From positions 62,001 to 126,000 of the forward strand of contig NZ_AWGC01000019.1 of assembly GCF_000495835.1 (NCBI RefSeq): a stretch of DNA of 64,000 nucleotides, given 5' to 3'. The notes below the pieces were generated by a model. That model did not search any database, was not told the origin of the DNA, and saw only the letters and a program-made list of their open reading frames with translations. Source of the DNA: Asticcacaulis sp. AC402. GTDB taxonomy: Bacteria > Pseudomonadota > Alphaproteobacteria > Caulobacterales > Caulobacteraceae. A program made the position numbers and the translations under genes. Numbering within the stretch: position 1 is the stretch's first letter; every line of letters begins with the position of its first letter. Positions 26,347-35,338 of this stretch are shown here, piece by piece.

Positions 26347-27285
26347 ATGAAGGCGTCACGCTACGTCGTAATGGGAGTCGCGGCCGTTGCCGCCATACTG
26401 CTGGCCTTTCTGGTCCGCGGTATGATCGCCGGTAACGGCGCCCAGGAAGCCAAGGCCACAGTAGAGAAGGCGCCCGCCGTTGCGACCGCCCGCGTCCTGA
26501 TCGCCACCCGCGAGCTTAAGGCCGGTACTCGCCTTAGTGAAGGCGACCTGACGTGGCAGGAATGGCCCGTCACCTCCTTGAACCCGGCCTATATCGTCGA
26601 CGGCGGCATGCCGGCCGGCGCCCCGGGCACGGAAGGCGCCGCCCCGGCCAAGGACGGAGAAAAGGCCAAGGGTGAGGTCGAGGAAAAAGTTGCAGACGTG
26701 ACCCAGGCCGTCGCCGACAAGATCGCCCCCTCGCCCACCAAGGAAGCCTATGTCGGCGGCGTTGCCCGCGAAGACATCCTGGCAAACGAACCGATCATCG
26801 ACGCCAAGATCGTCCGCGCCGACGAAGGCGGCTTCATGGCCGTCATGCTGCAGCCTGGCATGCGAGCCCTGGCCGTACCCGTCAGCGTTGACAACACCGC
26901 CGGCGGCTTCATCCTGCCAGGTGACCGCGTTGACATTCTGGTCACCCACCAAACACCGTCGGCCTCAGGCCGCGGCACCGTCGACACCGTTCAGCCGGTT
27001 CTGCGCAACATTCGCGTTCTGGCCATCGACCAGGCGGTCTCAACTGACAAAGACAAGCAAAGCGTCATTGGCGCCACAGCGACCCTTGAGGTGTCACCTA
27101 CTGACGGCCAGGTCGTGACGCTGGCCAAAGCTTCCGGCACCCTGTCGCTGATGCTGCGTTCCTACGCCGACGCGCAGGGTCCTTCCGGCGCAGTGACCAT
27201 GGTGCCGACCGGCGGCGCCGAAGGAGATCAGCCAGTGCGTGTCTATCGTAACGGCCAGGCCACAGAGGTAACGGTATCCCGATGA
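26347..27285 (+). CDS. cpaB: Flp pilus assembly protein CpaB/RcpC
   Basis: CpaB is a periplasmic component, anchored by one helix, thought to support the secretin. The 312-residue product has a membrane anchor (VVMGVAAVAAILLAFLV, residues 6-22), an SAF-type domain (VLIATRELKAGTRLSEGDLT) and the RcpC/CpaB core (VSVDNTAGGFILPGDRVDIL). An Ala/Glu/Lys-rich insert (roughly residues 86-137) interrupts the SAF region. ATG 26347 follows GGGAAG; an ATG at 26311 precedes the anchor by 12 more residues. Its stop overlaps the cpaC ATG (ATGA). Confidence 0.94.
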   Translation: MKASRYVVMGVAAVAAILLAFLVRGMIAGNGAQEAKATVEKAPAVATARVLIATRELKAGTRLSEGDLTWQEWPVTSLNPAYIVDGGMPAGAPGTEGAAPAKDGEKAKGEVEEKVADVTQAVADKIAPSPTKEAYVGGVAREDILANEPIIDAKIVRADEGGFMAVMLQPGMRALAVPVSVDNTAGGFILPGDRVDILVTHQTPSASGRGTVDTVQPVLRNIRVLAIDQAVSTDKDKQSVIGATATLEVSPTDGQVVTLAKASGTLSLMLRSYADAQGPSGAVTMVPTGGAEGDQPVRVYRNGQATEVTVSR

Positions 27286-29015
27286 GCCCTTTCATGAAGT
27301 CCTACGGCAAGCCCTCGCGATTCGCCTTGCTGTCCGCCACCGCCCTGACCGGACTGATGACCGTCCTGGCGGGCTCAGCCCATGCGACCGGCGAGCCCAA
27401 GCCGTATAACTCTGTCTGCAGCCCGCGATGCGTCGTCGCGCCGGTCACCGGAGGCGGCACGGCTGCCCGCACCCAGACCAGCACAGCCCAGGTCCAGGTC
27501 CTTCGCCTGCCCAAGGGCCGGTCTGCCGTGATCGATCTGCCAGCCGATGCTGCCGACGTCTTCGTCTCCAACCCCGCTGTCGCCGACGCCGTGCTGCGCA
27601 CGCCACGGCGCATCTTCGTTCTGGGGGTCGAGGGTGGCCAGAGCGACGCCATCTTCTTCGACGCCGGCGGTCGCCAGATCCTAAACCTGTCTATTCGCGT
27701 CGAAGCCGCCACAGACGAGCTCGCCGACAGTGTCCACCGCCTGTTCCCGAACAGCAAGGTCGAAGTGCAGTCGTTGAATGGCCGCGTTGTGCTCTCGGGC
27801 ATGGCCCAAAACATTGCCCAGGCGGACCAGATTGTCCGCCTGTCTGCCAGTTACGTCGCCAAACCCGAAGACGTCATCAACCTGATGTCGATCGCGGGCA
27901 AAGACCAGGTGACCCTGAAGGTCCGCGTCATCGAGGTCCAGCGCTCGGCCATCAAGCAACTGGGACTGTCCTCTGATGTTGTCTACAACAACGGCACGCA
28001 GTCCTATTCCTACGGCCGTGCCAATTCCTACGGCTCGAACGGTAACTTTTACGGCGGCCGCGGTCTGTGCTACGGTCAGAACAGCGTGAGAACTACTGAT
28101 AATTCGAACGGCACCAGCAGCGACGATACCACGCAAATCGTAAACGGCTTTACCAATACCGACGGACGGGTCCTCAACGATATTCAGTCCTATAATGCGG
28201 ATGGATCGCCGCGCGAAACCTTGACTGCCAACGACACCGCGACGGACGGCAACACCAATACGCTCACCGGCACGCTGGCCGCGGCGGCCACCACCACCTG
28301 GAAGACCGTGACGGGCAGCTCCAACGCCACCTGCCTTCAGGCCTTTGAACGCGTCGGTTTGATCCGCACACTGGCCGAACCCAACCTGACCGCCGTCTCC
28401 GGCGAATCCGCCAAATTCCTGGCCGGCGGCGAATTCCCCGTCCCGGTGGCCGAAGACGACCAAGGTCGCATCACCGTCGAATTCAAGCCGTTCGGTGTCG
28501 GGCTGGGCTTTACCCCGGTCGTCATGACCGAAGGCCGGATATCGATCAAGATTTCAACGGAAGTGTCCGAAATAACCAATATCGGCGCCTTCACGGCCAG
28601 CGGCAGCAACCTGACCATTCCCGGCCTGTCTGTCCGTCGTGCCGAAACCACGGTCGAGATGCAGTCTGGCGGATCGCTGATGATCGCCGGCCTTTTGCAA
28701 TCCAAGTACAAACAATCGATCGACAGCCTGCCGGGCATGACGTCACTGCCTATCCTTGGCAGCCTGTTCCGGTCGCGAGACTTCCTGAATGAAGACACCG
28801 AGCTGGTTGTCATCGTTACTCCGTATATCGTCGATCCGACCCATCCTGACGAGTTGCAAACCCCCGCCGACAACCTTCAGGTGGCCGACGACATGACGTC
28901 TGTCTTCATGGGCCGTCTGAATAAGGTTGTTGACGGTGACGGGGCTTCGGGCAGCCGTGCCAATGGCGGTCCGACCGGTCCCTATGTGGCACCGATCGGC
29001 TATGTGATTGAATAG
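27282..29015 (+). CDS. cpaC: Flp pilus secretin CpaC
   Basis: CpaC forms the outer-membrane ring through which the Flp pilus leaves the cell. The 577-residue protein has a signal peptide, a pil_N domain (residues ~70-145), a BON-like segment (VEVQSLNGRVVLSGM, ~163-180) and the secretin core near residues 360-530 with LAEPNLTAVSGESAKFLAGG and the late VPV-AEDD and LVVIVTPYIVDP motifs. Between the N-domains and the core sits an insert of about 110 residues (near 238-350), rich in Ser, Thr, Asn, Gly and Tyr, with two Cys, longer than I expect for the family. The gene overlaps cpaB by 4 bp. Confidence 0.95.
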   Translation: MSPFMKSYGKPSRFALLSATALTGLMTVLAGSAHATGEPKPYNSVCSPRCVVAPVTGGGTAARTQTSTAQVQVLRLPKGRSAVIDLPADAADVFVSNPAVADAVLRTPRRIFVLGVEGGQSDAIFFDAGGRQILNLSIRVEAATDELADSVHRLFPNSKVEVQSLNGRVVLSGMAQNIAQADQIVRLSASYVAKPEDVINLMSIAGKDQVTLKVRVIEVQRSAIKQLGLSSDVVYNNGTQSYSYGRANSYGSNGNFYGGRGLCYGQNSVRTTDNSNGTSSDDTTQIVNGFTNTDGRVLNDIQSYNADGSPRETLTANDTATDGNTNTLTGTLAAAATTTWKTVTGSSNATCLQAFERVGLIRTLAEPNLTAVSGESAKFLAGGEFPVPVAEDDQGRITVEFKPFGVGLGFTPVVMTEGRISIKISTEVSEITNIGAFTASGSNLTIPGLSVRRAETTVEMQSGGSLMIAGLLQSKYKQSIDSLPGMTSLPILGSLFRSRDFLNEDTELVVIVTPYIVDPTHPDELQTPADNLQVADDMTSVFMGRLNKVVDGDGASGSRANGGPTGPYVAPIGYVIE

Positions 29016-29025
29016 GAAAGCGACC

Positions 29026-29706
29026 ATGACCCTGCGCTTCGCATCCCCCGCCCTGGCCATCCTGCTGGCAACCGCCGGCCTGACCGCCTGCGCCACTGGA
29101 AAACAGGCCAGCATAGCACCGCCTGCGCCCCTGACACCGACCAGTCAATTCGCCCTGACCGCAGACTCAAGGATCGAGCCCATTCATCTGCGGGTTAATC
29201 CGACCGGCATTTCGGCCAACCAGGCACGCGCGCTCGACCAGGTCGCTTCCGAGGCTGCCTGGACAGCAAACCAGCCGGTCGACGTTCAGATCATCACCAG
29301 TCCGGACCCAGCCTCTATGGCCGCCGGCAAAGCTATCTCCGGCTACCTGATGGGGCGTGACGTTTCCAGCGATACCGTCAGCCAGTACAGTGTCCAGAGC
29401 CAGCCCGTCGAAATCGTAACCGTCAACCTGATCCGCTACCGCGCCAATGTCCCGGCCTGCGGTCAGCACTGGGAAAACCTGGCGGCGACGCGCAAGAATT
29501 CGCCCTTCGCAAACTTCGGTTGCGCCGTGACCGCCAACCTGGCTGCTCAGGTCGCCGATCCGCGCGACCTGGCCAATCCGGCGACAGCTACGCCCGGTGA
29601 TGCTGCACGCAAGTCGGCAATCCTGGACAAGTACCGCAAGGGTGAAGTGACCTCGGCAGCCAAGGATGATCAGAGCAACGGCGCCATTGCGCAGGCGATT
29701 AAGTAA
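29026..29706 (+). CDS. cpaD: Flp pilus lipoprotein CpaD
   Basis: CpaD is an outer-membrane-associated lipoprotein that aids secretin assembly. The product of about 226 residues starts MTLRFASPALAILLATAGLT and has the lipobox LTAC (Cys near residue 22). The domain contains NQARALDQVASEA and the late GCAVTANLAAQVADPRDLANP segment that is characteristic of CpaD. Two further Cys (PACGQH, FGCAVT) may pair. I chose ATG 29026 behind AGGAAAG; the frame opens at 29008 within the cpaC end. It is the fourth gene of the cpa operon. Confidence 0.92.
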   Translation: MTLRFASPALAILLATAGLTACATGKQASIAPPAPLTPTSQFALTADSRIEPIHLRVNPTGISANQARALDQVASEAAWTANQPVDVQIITSPDPASMAAGKAISGYLMGRDVSSDTVSQYSVQSQPVEIVTVNLIRYRANVPACGQHWENLAATRKNSPFANFGCAVTANLAAQVADPRDLANPATATPGDAARKSAILDKYRKGEVTSAAKDDQSNGAIAQAIK

Positions 29707-29737
29707 CTTGGCTTGTATATCGGATTAGAGAGACACC

Positions 29738-31240
29738 ATGCCCCAGGCGAAACTTTCCGGCCATTCCGATCCGTTCGATAATCTCGACGATCTCGATGAC
29801 GAGTTCGTTGACTTCCGCGCCAAGCTGGACGCGGCGGACGAATTCCAGCTGGACGAGCCCCTATCCTATGACGCACCGGAAGCGGATCCGTTTGGCGACG
29901 ACTATTCGCCTCAGGAGCGCGGCCCGGTCCGGCAACAGGCCCTCGCTCAGCCCCCGTCCCTGGCCAAGCGCGAGCCCGGCAGGCGCGACCCGCAACAGCT
30001 GCAAGGCGGCGGTCTGGGCGATGACGATATCGGCGCCATCTCGATCCCGCGCATCAACATCCATTTCTTCCCGGACTCAGAAGCCTCGCTGCAAGCCTGC
30101 GACACAGCTGCTCTGGATCGCCGCATGAGCCGCGCCCAGTGCACGGTCAAGCGCGGCGGCATCTTCGAGGCCATCGACACCTACCGCCACGAGCCAACAC
30201 CGTCGCTGGTCATCGTCGAAAGCGCCGCTCGCGGCCGCGACCTTTTGGACCAGCTGGGCCAACTGGCCGAGGTCTGCGACAGCAGCACGAAGGTCGTGGT
30301 CGTCGGCGCCCACAACGATATCTCGCTGTACCGGGAACTCATCCGTCAGGGCGTGTCGGAATATGTCGTCTCGCCCGTCCAGCCCCTGTCACTGATGAAG
30401 ACCATTGCCGGCCTGTTCAACGACCCGGAAACACCCTTTGTCGGCCGCACTATCGCTTTCGTTGGCGCTCGCGGTGGCGCAGGCTCATCGTCGATCGCTC
30501 ACAACTTTGCCTTCAACCTGTCGGAATCGATGTCGGCCAATACGGTCATTGTCGACTACGACCTGCCTTTTGGCACGGCTGGCCTCGATTTCAACCAGGA
30601 TCCCCCGCACGGCCTGGCCGACGCACTGAATGAGCCCGACCGCCTCGACTCTGTCCTGCTGGACCGCATGCTGACCAAATGTACGGAACGCCTGTCGCTG
30701 TTCTCGTCGCCGGCCGCGCTCGACCAGGACTATACGGCCGATGCAGAGGCCTATGAAGAGGTGACGCGTAAGATTCGTTCGGCAGCACCGTTCATCGTTA
30801 TGGACCTGCCGCACGTGTGGACGCCATGGTTGCGAGGCAATCTGATCGCCGCCGATGATGTCGTCATTGTGGCCACCCCCGATCTGGCCTCCTTGCGCAA
30901 CGCCAAGAATATCATTGATCTGCTGAAACACAGCCGACCCAACGACGCGCCGCCACGCCTGGTACTGAACCAGATGGAAACCCCCGGTCGGCCCGAGATA
31001 CCTGTCAAGGACTTCACGGCTGCCCTGGGGATTGAACCTTGCGCCCTGATCCCGTTCGACGCCAAGCTGTTCGGCAGCGCCGCCAATAACGGTCAGATGA
31101 TCGTCGAGGTCGGTCCGGCATCGAAAGCTGCCGAAGCCTTGGGTCACCTGACCGCTTCGATCACGGGCCGCGCCCCGGAACCCGCCAAGGCCAAGAAGGC
31201 CGCCTCTTCTTCCTTCCTCGGTAACCTCTTCAAGAAGTGA
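29738..31240 (+). CDS. cpaE: Flp pilus assembly ATPase-like protein CpaE
   Basis: CpaE is a MinD/ParA-like protein that in Caulobacter localises the secretin at the pole. The 500-residue protein has an acidic, proline-rich N-terminal region (~1-95), a receiver-like domain (~105-225; RGRDLLDQLGQLAEVCDSS, VSEYVVSPVQPLSLMKTI) and a ParA-like ATPase domain. The P-loop is degenerate, FVGARGGAGSSSIAHNFA, with Ser replacing the usual Lys-Thr, as is common for CpaE. It ends in a Lys-rich tail (FLGNLFKK). The gap to cpaF is 10 bp. Confidence 0.93.
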   Translation: MPQAKLSGHSDPFDNLDDLDDEFVDFRAKLDAADEFQLDEPLSYDAPEADPFGDDYSPQERGPVRQQALAQPPSLAKREPGRRDPQQLQGGGLGDDDIGAISIPRINIHFFPDSEASLQACDTAALDRRMSRAQCTVKRGGIFEAIDTYRHEPTPSLVIVESAARGRDLLDQLGQLAEVCDSSTKVVVVGAHNDISLYRELIRQGVSEYVVSPVQPLSLMKTIAGLFNDPETPFVGRTIAFVGARGGAGSSSIAHNFAFNLSESMSANTVIVDYDLPFGTAGLDFNQDPPHGLADALNEPDRLDSVLLDRMLTKCTERLSLFSSPAALDQDYTADAEAYEEVTRKIRSAAPFIVMDLPHVWTPWLRGNLIAADDVVIVATPDLASLRNAKNIIDLLKHSRPNDAPPRLVLNQMETPGRPEIPVKDFTAALGIEPCALIPFDAKLFGSAANNGQMIVEVGPASKAAEALGHLTASITGRAPEPAKAKKAASSSFLGNLFKK

Positions 31241-31250
31241 GCATACTCAC

Positions 31251-32897
31251 GTGTTTGGTAAACGTCCGAGCGAAGGGGGGACAGCCCCCGCAGGCGCCAG
31301 CCGGGCAGGCTTCGGTGGTGCCCAGAAGGCACCGCCCGCTGCCGCTGCCCCCGGCGAAGCACGTCCTCAAGCCCTGAGTCATGCCTTGGGTAAGGTCAAC
31401 GGCGCACCGCCGCCGGCCGCCGCCAGCTCAGACATCGCCACCCGGCCCCAGCAAGCCGATGCCCGTCCGCGCAAGGATCCGCCGGCCGGCGGCGGCATGC
31501 CGCTGCCCGAGTTGAGTCAGGAAAAGCGCGTCGACAAGAACACGCCCGCTGCCAAATCCAAGCTGGCTGCCGGTCTCGACCAGATGCACAAGGCCCAGGC
31601 GGTCACCGAGATCGTCCGCGAACAATCGGACTATTATCACGCCACCAAGACAGCGATCTTCAATGCCCTGCTCAACACCATCGACCTCAGCCAGCTGGCC
31701 CAGCTCGACCACAAGGCGGCGTCAGAAGAAATCCGTGACATCGTCGCCGAGCTGGTGGCGATCAAGAATGTCTCCATGTCGGTGGCGGAGCAGGACAACC
31801 TGGTTCAGGACATCATCAATGATGTTCTTGGCTACGGTCCGCTCGAGCCCCTCCTGGCGCGCGACGATATCGCCGACATCATGGTCAATGGCGCCCAGCG
31901 CGTCTTCATCGAAGTCGGCGGCAAGGTCCAACTGACCAATGTCCGTTTCCGAGACAATCAGCAGCTGATGAACATCTGTCAGCGCATCGTTTCCCAGGTC
32001 GGCCGGCGCGTCGACGAAAGTTCCCCGATCTGCGACGCGCGTCTCCCTGACGGTTCCCGCGTCAACGTCATCGCGCCGCCTCTGGCTCTGGACGGTCCCA
32101 CCTTGACCATCCGGAAGTTTAAAAAAGACAAGCTGACCATGCGCAACCTGGTGGAGTTCGGCTCCATCAGCCCGGAAGGCGCGCGCGTTCTGGGCGTCAT
32201 CGGCGCCTCGCGCTGTAATGTCCTGATATCCGGCGGCACGGGTTCCGGAAAGACAACCTTGCTGAACACCATGACGGCGTTCATCGATCCGACCGAACGC
32301 GTCGTGACCTGCGAAGACGCCGCCGAACTGCAACTGCAACAGCCGCACGTGGTGCGGCTGGAGACCCGACCGCCTAACCTGGAAGGCCAGGGCACGATCT
32401 CCATGCGCGACCTGGTCAAGAACTGTCTGCGGATGCGTCCCGAGCGCATCATCGTCGGCGAAGTCCGCGGTCCGGAAGCCTTCGACCTGCTGCAGGCGAT
32501 GAACACCGGTCACGACGGTTCCATGGGAACGCTGCACGCCAACAGCCCGCGAGAAGCTGTTTCGCGCCTCGAATCGATGATCACCATGGGCGGCTACGGT
32601 TTGCCATCGCGGACCATTCGCGAAATGATCGTCGGCTCGATCGACCTGATCATCCAGGCTGCCCGCCTGCGCGACGGTTCGCGCCGCATCACCCACGTCA
32701 CGGAGGTGCTGGGCCTGGAAGGCGATGTTATCGTCACCCAGGATCTGTTCCTTTATGAGATCGAGGGCGAGGACAAGCAGGGCAAGATCATCGGCCGCCA
32801 CCGATCCACCGGCATCGGCCGGCCGCGGTTCTGGGACCGTGCGAAGTACTACGGACTCGAGCGTGAGCTCGCTGAAGCGCTGGACGCTTCGGAATAG
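31251..32897 (+). CDS. cpaF: Flp pilus motor ATPase CpaF/TadA
   Basis: CpaF is the hexameric motor ATPase for pilus extension and probably retraction. The 548-residue protein has a Pro/Ala-rich N-terminal extension (~1-100), the N-domain (GYGPLEPLLARDDIADIMVN) and the ATPase core. Walker A is ISGGTGSGKTTLLNTM near residues 325-340, the Asp box and Walker B include RPERIIVGEVRGPEA, and the His box is GTLHANSPREA. The start is GTG 31251. It sits in the middle of the cpa-tad operon, 9 bp before tadB. Confidence 0.97.
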   Translation: MFGKRPSEGGTAPAGASRAGFGGAQKAPPAAAAPGEARPQALSHALGKVNGAPPPAAASSDIATRPQQADARPRKDPPAGGGMPLPELSQEKRVDKNTPAAKSKLAAGLDQMHKAQAVTEIVREQSDYYHATKTAIFNALLNTIDLSQLAQLDHKAASEEIRDIVAELVAIKNVSMSVAEQDNLVQDIINDVLGYGPLEPLLARDDIADIMVNGAQRVFIEVGGKVQLTNVRFRDNQQLMNICQRIVSQVGRRVDESSPICDARLPDGSRVNVIAPPLALDGPTLTIRKFKKDKLTMRNLVEFGSISPEGARVLGVIGASRCNVLISGGTGSGKTTLLNTMTAFIDPTERVVTCEDAAELQLQQPHVVRLETRPPNLEGQGTISMRDLVKNCLRMRPERIIVGEVRGPEAFDLLQAMNTGHDGSMGTLHANSPREAVSRLESMITMGGYGLPSRTIREMIVGSIDLIIQAARLRDGSRRITHVTEVLGLEGDVIVTQDLFLYEIEGEDKQGKIIGRHRSTGIGRPRFWDRAKYYGLERELAEALDASE

Positions 32898-32905
32898 GTG
32901 AACCC

Positions 32906-33916
32906 ATGTTGATGACGCTCCTCATCGCCTTTCTCGGCTTCGTGGTTATCGCGAGCGTCGGCTTTGCCTTTATCGGCGGCGGCAGCGGCAGCAGTGGCGG
33001 CAGCGCGGCCCTGACCAAACGCACCCAGACCATCGGACTGGGGACCAATTCGCGCGGCAAGCGCGGCGGCAAGTCGGCCGCCAAGACGCCGGAAGAGCGC
33101 CGCAAGCAGATCACCGAACAGCTCAAGGAAGCCGAAAAGCGGGAACGCAAGGCGCGCCTGACACTTCGGTCGCGGATGCTGCATGCCGGCCTCACGCCCA
33201 ACGTCACTCAGTTCTGGATCATGACGGCCGTGCTGGGCGCGATTGCCTTCGTTGTGCCACTGGTCCTGCTCGGCAAAATGGACTTTCTGTTGCGCATTCT
33301 GGTCGCGGTCGGAGCGGGATTTGCCTTTTCTTATGGTGCGCCCAGGTGGGTTCTGGGCGTGATGGCCGCCGGGCGGCTCAAGAAATTCACCGAAGAGTTC
33401 CCCAACGCCATGGATATCCTGGTGCGTGGCATCAAGTCGGGCCTGCCGGTGCACGACGGCCTGAAGATTATCGCCAAGGAATGTCCGGTGCCATTAGGAC
33501 CAGAATTCCTGCGTCTGGTCGAAAACGTCGGGGTCGGCATGTCGGTCGAAGGCGCTCTGGAGAAGATGTTCGAACGTGTCCCGTCACCGGAACTGCGCTT
33601 TTTCACCATCGTCATCGCCATCCAGGCCAAGACCGGCGGCAACCTCGCCGAAGCGCTGAACAACCTTTCGACCGTTCTGCGCGCCCGCAAAATGATGCGT
33701 GAAAAAATCAAGGCTCTGTCGTCGGAAGCCATTGCCTCGGCGTCGATCATCGGAATCCTGCCGCCGGGAGTCGGCGCCATGATCTCGCTGACACGGCCCG
33801 AGTATATCGGCGGGATGTTCACCGATCCGCGCGGGCAGATCATGCTGCTGGGCGGCGCGGTGTGGATGGGGCTGGGCATCTTCATGATGCGCAAAATGAT
33901 CAATTTCAAGTTCTGA
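32906..33916 (+). CDS. tadB: Flp pilus platform protein TadB
   Basis: TadB (CpaG) is one of the two inner-membrane platform proteins that couple the CpaF motor to pilin. The 336-residue protein has an N-terminal helix followed by a Gly/Ser stretch (IGGGSGSSGGSAA), a basic cytoplasmic region rich in Lys/Glu, two helices near residues 105-150, the T2SSF domain (LVRGIKSGLPVHDGLKIIAK, AIQAKTGGNLAEALNNLS) and a C-terminal helix pair. It starts 9 bp after cpaF and is followed by tadC after 15 bp. Confidence 0.95.
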   Translation: MLMTLLIAFLGFVVIASVGFAFIGGGSGSSGGSAALTKRTQTIGLGTNSRGKRGGKSAAKTPEERRKQITEQLKEAEKRERKARLTLRSRMLHAGLTPNVTQFWIMTAVLGAIAFVVPLVLLGKMDFLLRILVAVGAGFAFSYGAPRWVLGVMAAGRLKKFTEEFPNAMDILVRGIKSGLPVHDGLKIIAKECPVPLGPEFLRLVENVGVGMSVEGALEKMFERVPSPELRFFTIVIAIQAKTGGNLAEALNNLSTVLRARKMMREKIKALSSEAIASASIIGILPPGVGAMISLTRPEYIGGMFTDPRGQIMLLGGAVWMGLGIFMMRKMINFKF

Positions 33917-33931
33917 CGGGGAGGCCTATCG

Positions 33932-34963
33932 ATGACCGAGTTTGCTTCCATGATCATGAACCCGTCGAACCTTGTCGCCATTGCTGTGGCGGTGATGGTC
34001 TTCTTTACCATTATCACCCTCGGCAAGAGCATGACGTCGGGCGAGCAGCTTGACAAGCGGCTGAAGGCTGTGGCTCAACGCCGCGAAGAACTGCGCCGCC
34101 AGTCGCGCCAGGCTATCGTCAAAGAGCAGTCCGGGGGCTTGCGCCACAAGGATGACGGCATGGCGCGCGGCTTCGTCGACAAGTTTAACCTGCGCAAGCT
34201 GCTGGAAGACCCCAAGGTGGCCGAAAATCTGGCCATGGCCGGCTATCGCGGCCCTAAGCCGATTTCGACCTTCTACTTCTTCCGTTTCCTGATGCCTTTC
34301 GTTCTGGGGGCGCTGGCGACCTTCTACATCTTCCTGGTCAATGACTTCGACCAGAAACTGAACATCAAGATCTTGATCTGCGTCACCGCCTTCGTGGTCG
34401 GCTATTACGCACCGAACATCTATATATCGAACCATGCGTCCAAACGCCGTCAGTCGATCGTCGCCGCCTTCCCGGATGCGCTGGACCTGCTGCTGATCTG
34501 CGTCGAGGCCGGTATGTCGATCGAGACCGCGCTCAGCAAGGTGTCGCAGGAAATCGGCGGGACCTCGATCGCGCTCGCCGAGGAAATGTCCCTGTTGGTG
34601 GCGGAGCTGTCCTACCTGCCGGAAAGGCGACAGGCCTATGAAGGATTTTCCAAACGGACCGCCCACCCGGGCATCAAATCAGTCTGTACGGCCATGATCC
34701 AGGCAGAAAAATACGGTACGCCACTGGGTACGGCTCTACGCGTCATGGCCAAGGAAAACCGCGAAATGCGTCTATCGGCGGCAGAAAAGAAGGCCGCGGC
34801 CTTGCCGGCCCAGCTGACCGTGCCGATGATTGTCTTCTTCCTGCCGGTGCTGTTTGTGGTCATCCTGGGTCCGGCGGCGCTGAAGGTCATCGACCTGCAG
34901 TCGGCCAATGCCAAGGGCGGCGAGGAAGCGGCGCAAAAGGAAGCTGGCAAGGGAGACATCTAA
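33932..34963 (+). CDS. tadC: Flp pilus platform protein TadC
   Basis: TadC (CpaH) is the second inner-membrane platform protein of the pilus machine. The 343-residue protein has an N-terminal helix, a basic cytoplasmic loop, two central helices (near residues 110-165), a T2SSF domain (ALDLLLICVEAGMSIETALS, MIQAEKYGTPLGTALRVMAK) and a last helix (VPMIVFFLPVLFVVILGPAA). The tail is Ala/Glu/Lys-rich. It is the last gene of the operon. Its TAA stop marks the left arm of family C repeat C1. Confidence 0.95.
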   Translation: MTEFASMIMNPSNLVAIAVAVMVFFTIITLGKSMTSGEQLDKRLKAVAQRREELRRQSRQAIVKEQSGGLRHKDDGMARGFVDKFNLRKLLEDPKVAENLAMAGYRGPKPISTFYFFRFLMPFVLGALATFYIFLVNDFDQKLNIKILICVTAFVVGYYAPNIYISNHASKRRQSIVAAFPDALDLLLICVEAGMSIETALSKVSQEIGGTSIALAEEMSLLVAELSYLPERRQAYEGFSKRTAHPGIKSVCTAMIQAEKYGTPLGTALRVMAKENREMRLSAAEKKAAALPAQLTVPMIVFFLPVLFVVILGPAALKVIDLQSANAKGGEEAAQKEAGKGDI

Positions 34964-35023
34964 GGCCAGGGGCCTCGGGCCCCTGGAACCCGAAACTCGT
35001 TCGAGTTTGAAATTTCTTAATAA

Positions 35024-35065
35024 CCAAAATAAAAGGGGCCCACTTCGGAGCCCCTTTTATTTTGG
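35024..35065. terminator. Bidirectional terminator after tadC
   Basis: A perfect 15-bp stem with A/T-rich outer ends on both strands closes over a 12-nt loop. It can stop transcription from the rightward tad operon and from the leftward oxidoreductase pair. It forms the tip of repeat C1. Confidence 0.88.
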
Positions 35066-35066
35066 C

Positions 35067-35170
35067 TAAAGCGCAATCCGATAACGTGGACACCACTTTT
35101 CGGAAAAATTGCGCGATAAAACAAAAACTTAGAGCGGGATTTTGATTCCATCAAAGCTCATCCCGCTCTA
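35067..35170 (-). repeat. Family A palindromic repeat, copy A3
   Basis: The copy runs TAAAGCGCAATCCGATAACG through CCACTTTTCGGAAAAATTGC, then the hairpin AGAGCGGGATTTTGA / TCAAAGCTCATCCCGCTCT. It lies inside repeat C1. It is the most complete example of the GCGGG-type second module. Confidence 0.88.
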
Positions 35171-35338
35171 AAAAGGAAGTCCAACCCTGAAGGGCTATGA
35201 GGTCCAGGGGGCGAGAAGCGAAGGTTTGCCGCATGGCCGGCAAACCTTATGAAATCGACCCAGTGGGTCGATTTCCGCGCCGAACGCCCGGAGCCATGCG
35301 GCGGGCGACCCCTCGCCTTAAATATCACCTTTCCGGCC

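Larger units (their letters stand above)
34961..35325. repeat. Family C long nested hairpin, copy C1, split by repeat A3
   Basis: The left arm starts at the tadC stop (TAAGGCCAGGGG) and leads to the terminator hairpin CCAAAATAAAAGGGG / CCCCTTTTATTTTGG (35024-35038 and 35051-35065). Repeat A3 follows (35067-35170), and the descending arm resumes AAGGAAGTCCAACCCTGAAG and later CGACCCCTCGCCTTAA. The same order of arms, without the A3 insert, is seen in copy C2 at 37972-38134. Two small hairpins (GGTTTGCCG/CGGCAAACC and AAATCGACCCA/TGGGTCGATTT) lie at 35222-35274. There is no gene in this 375-bp gap. Confidence 0.7.

Noticed and set aside
31722-32801. 359-codon minus-strand open frame opposite cpaF
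   Set aside because: It is a shadow of the cpaF codon pattern; cpaF has all ATPase motifs in the plus frame.
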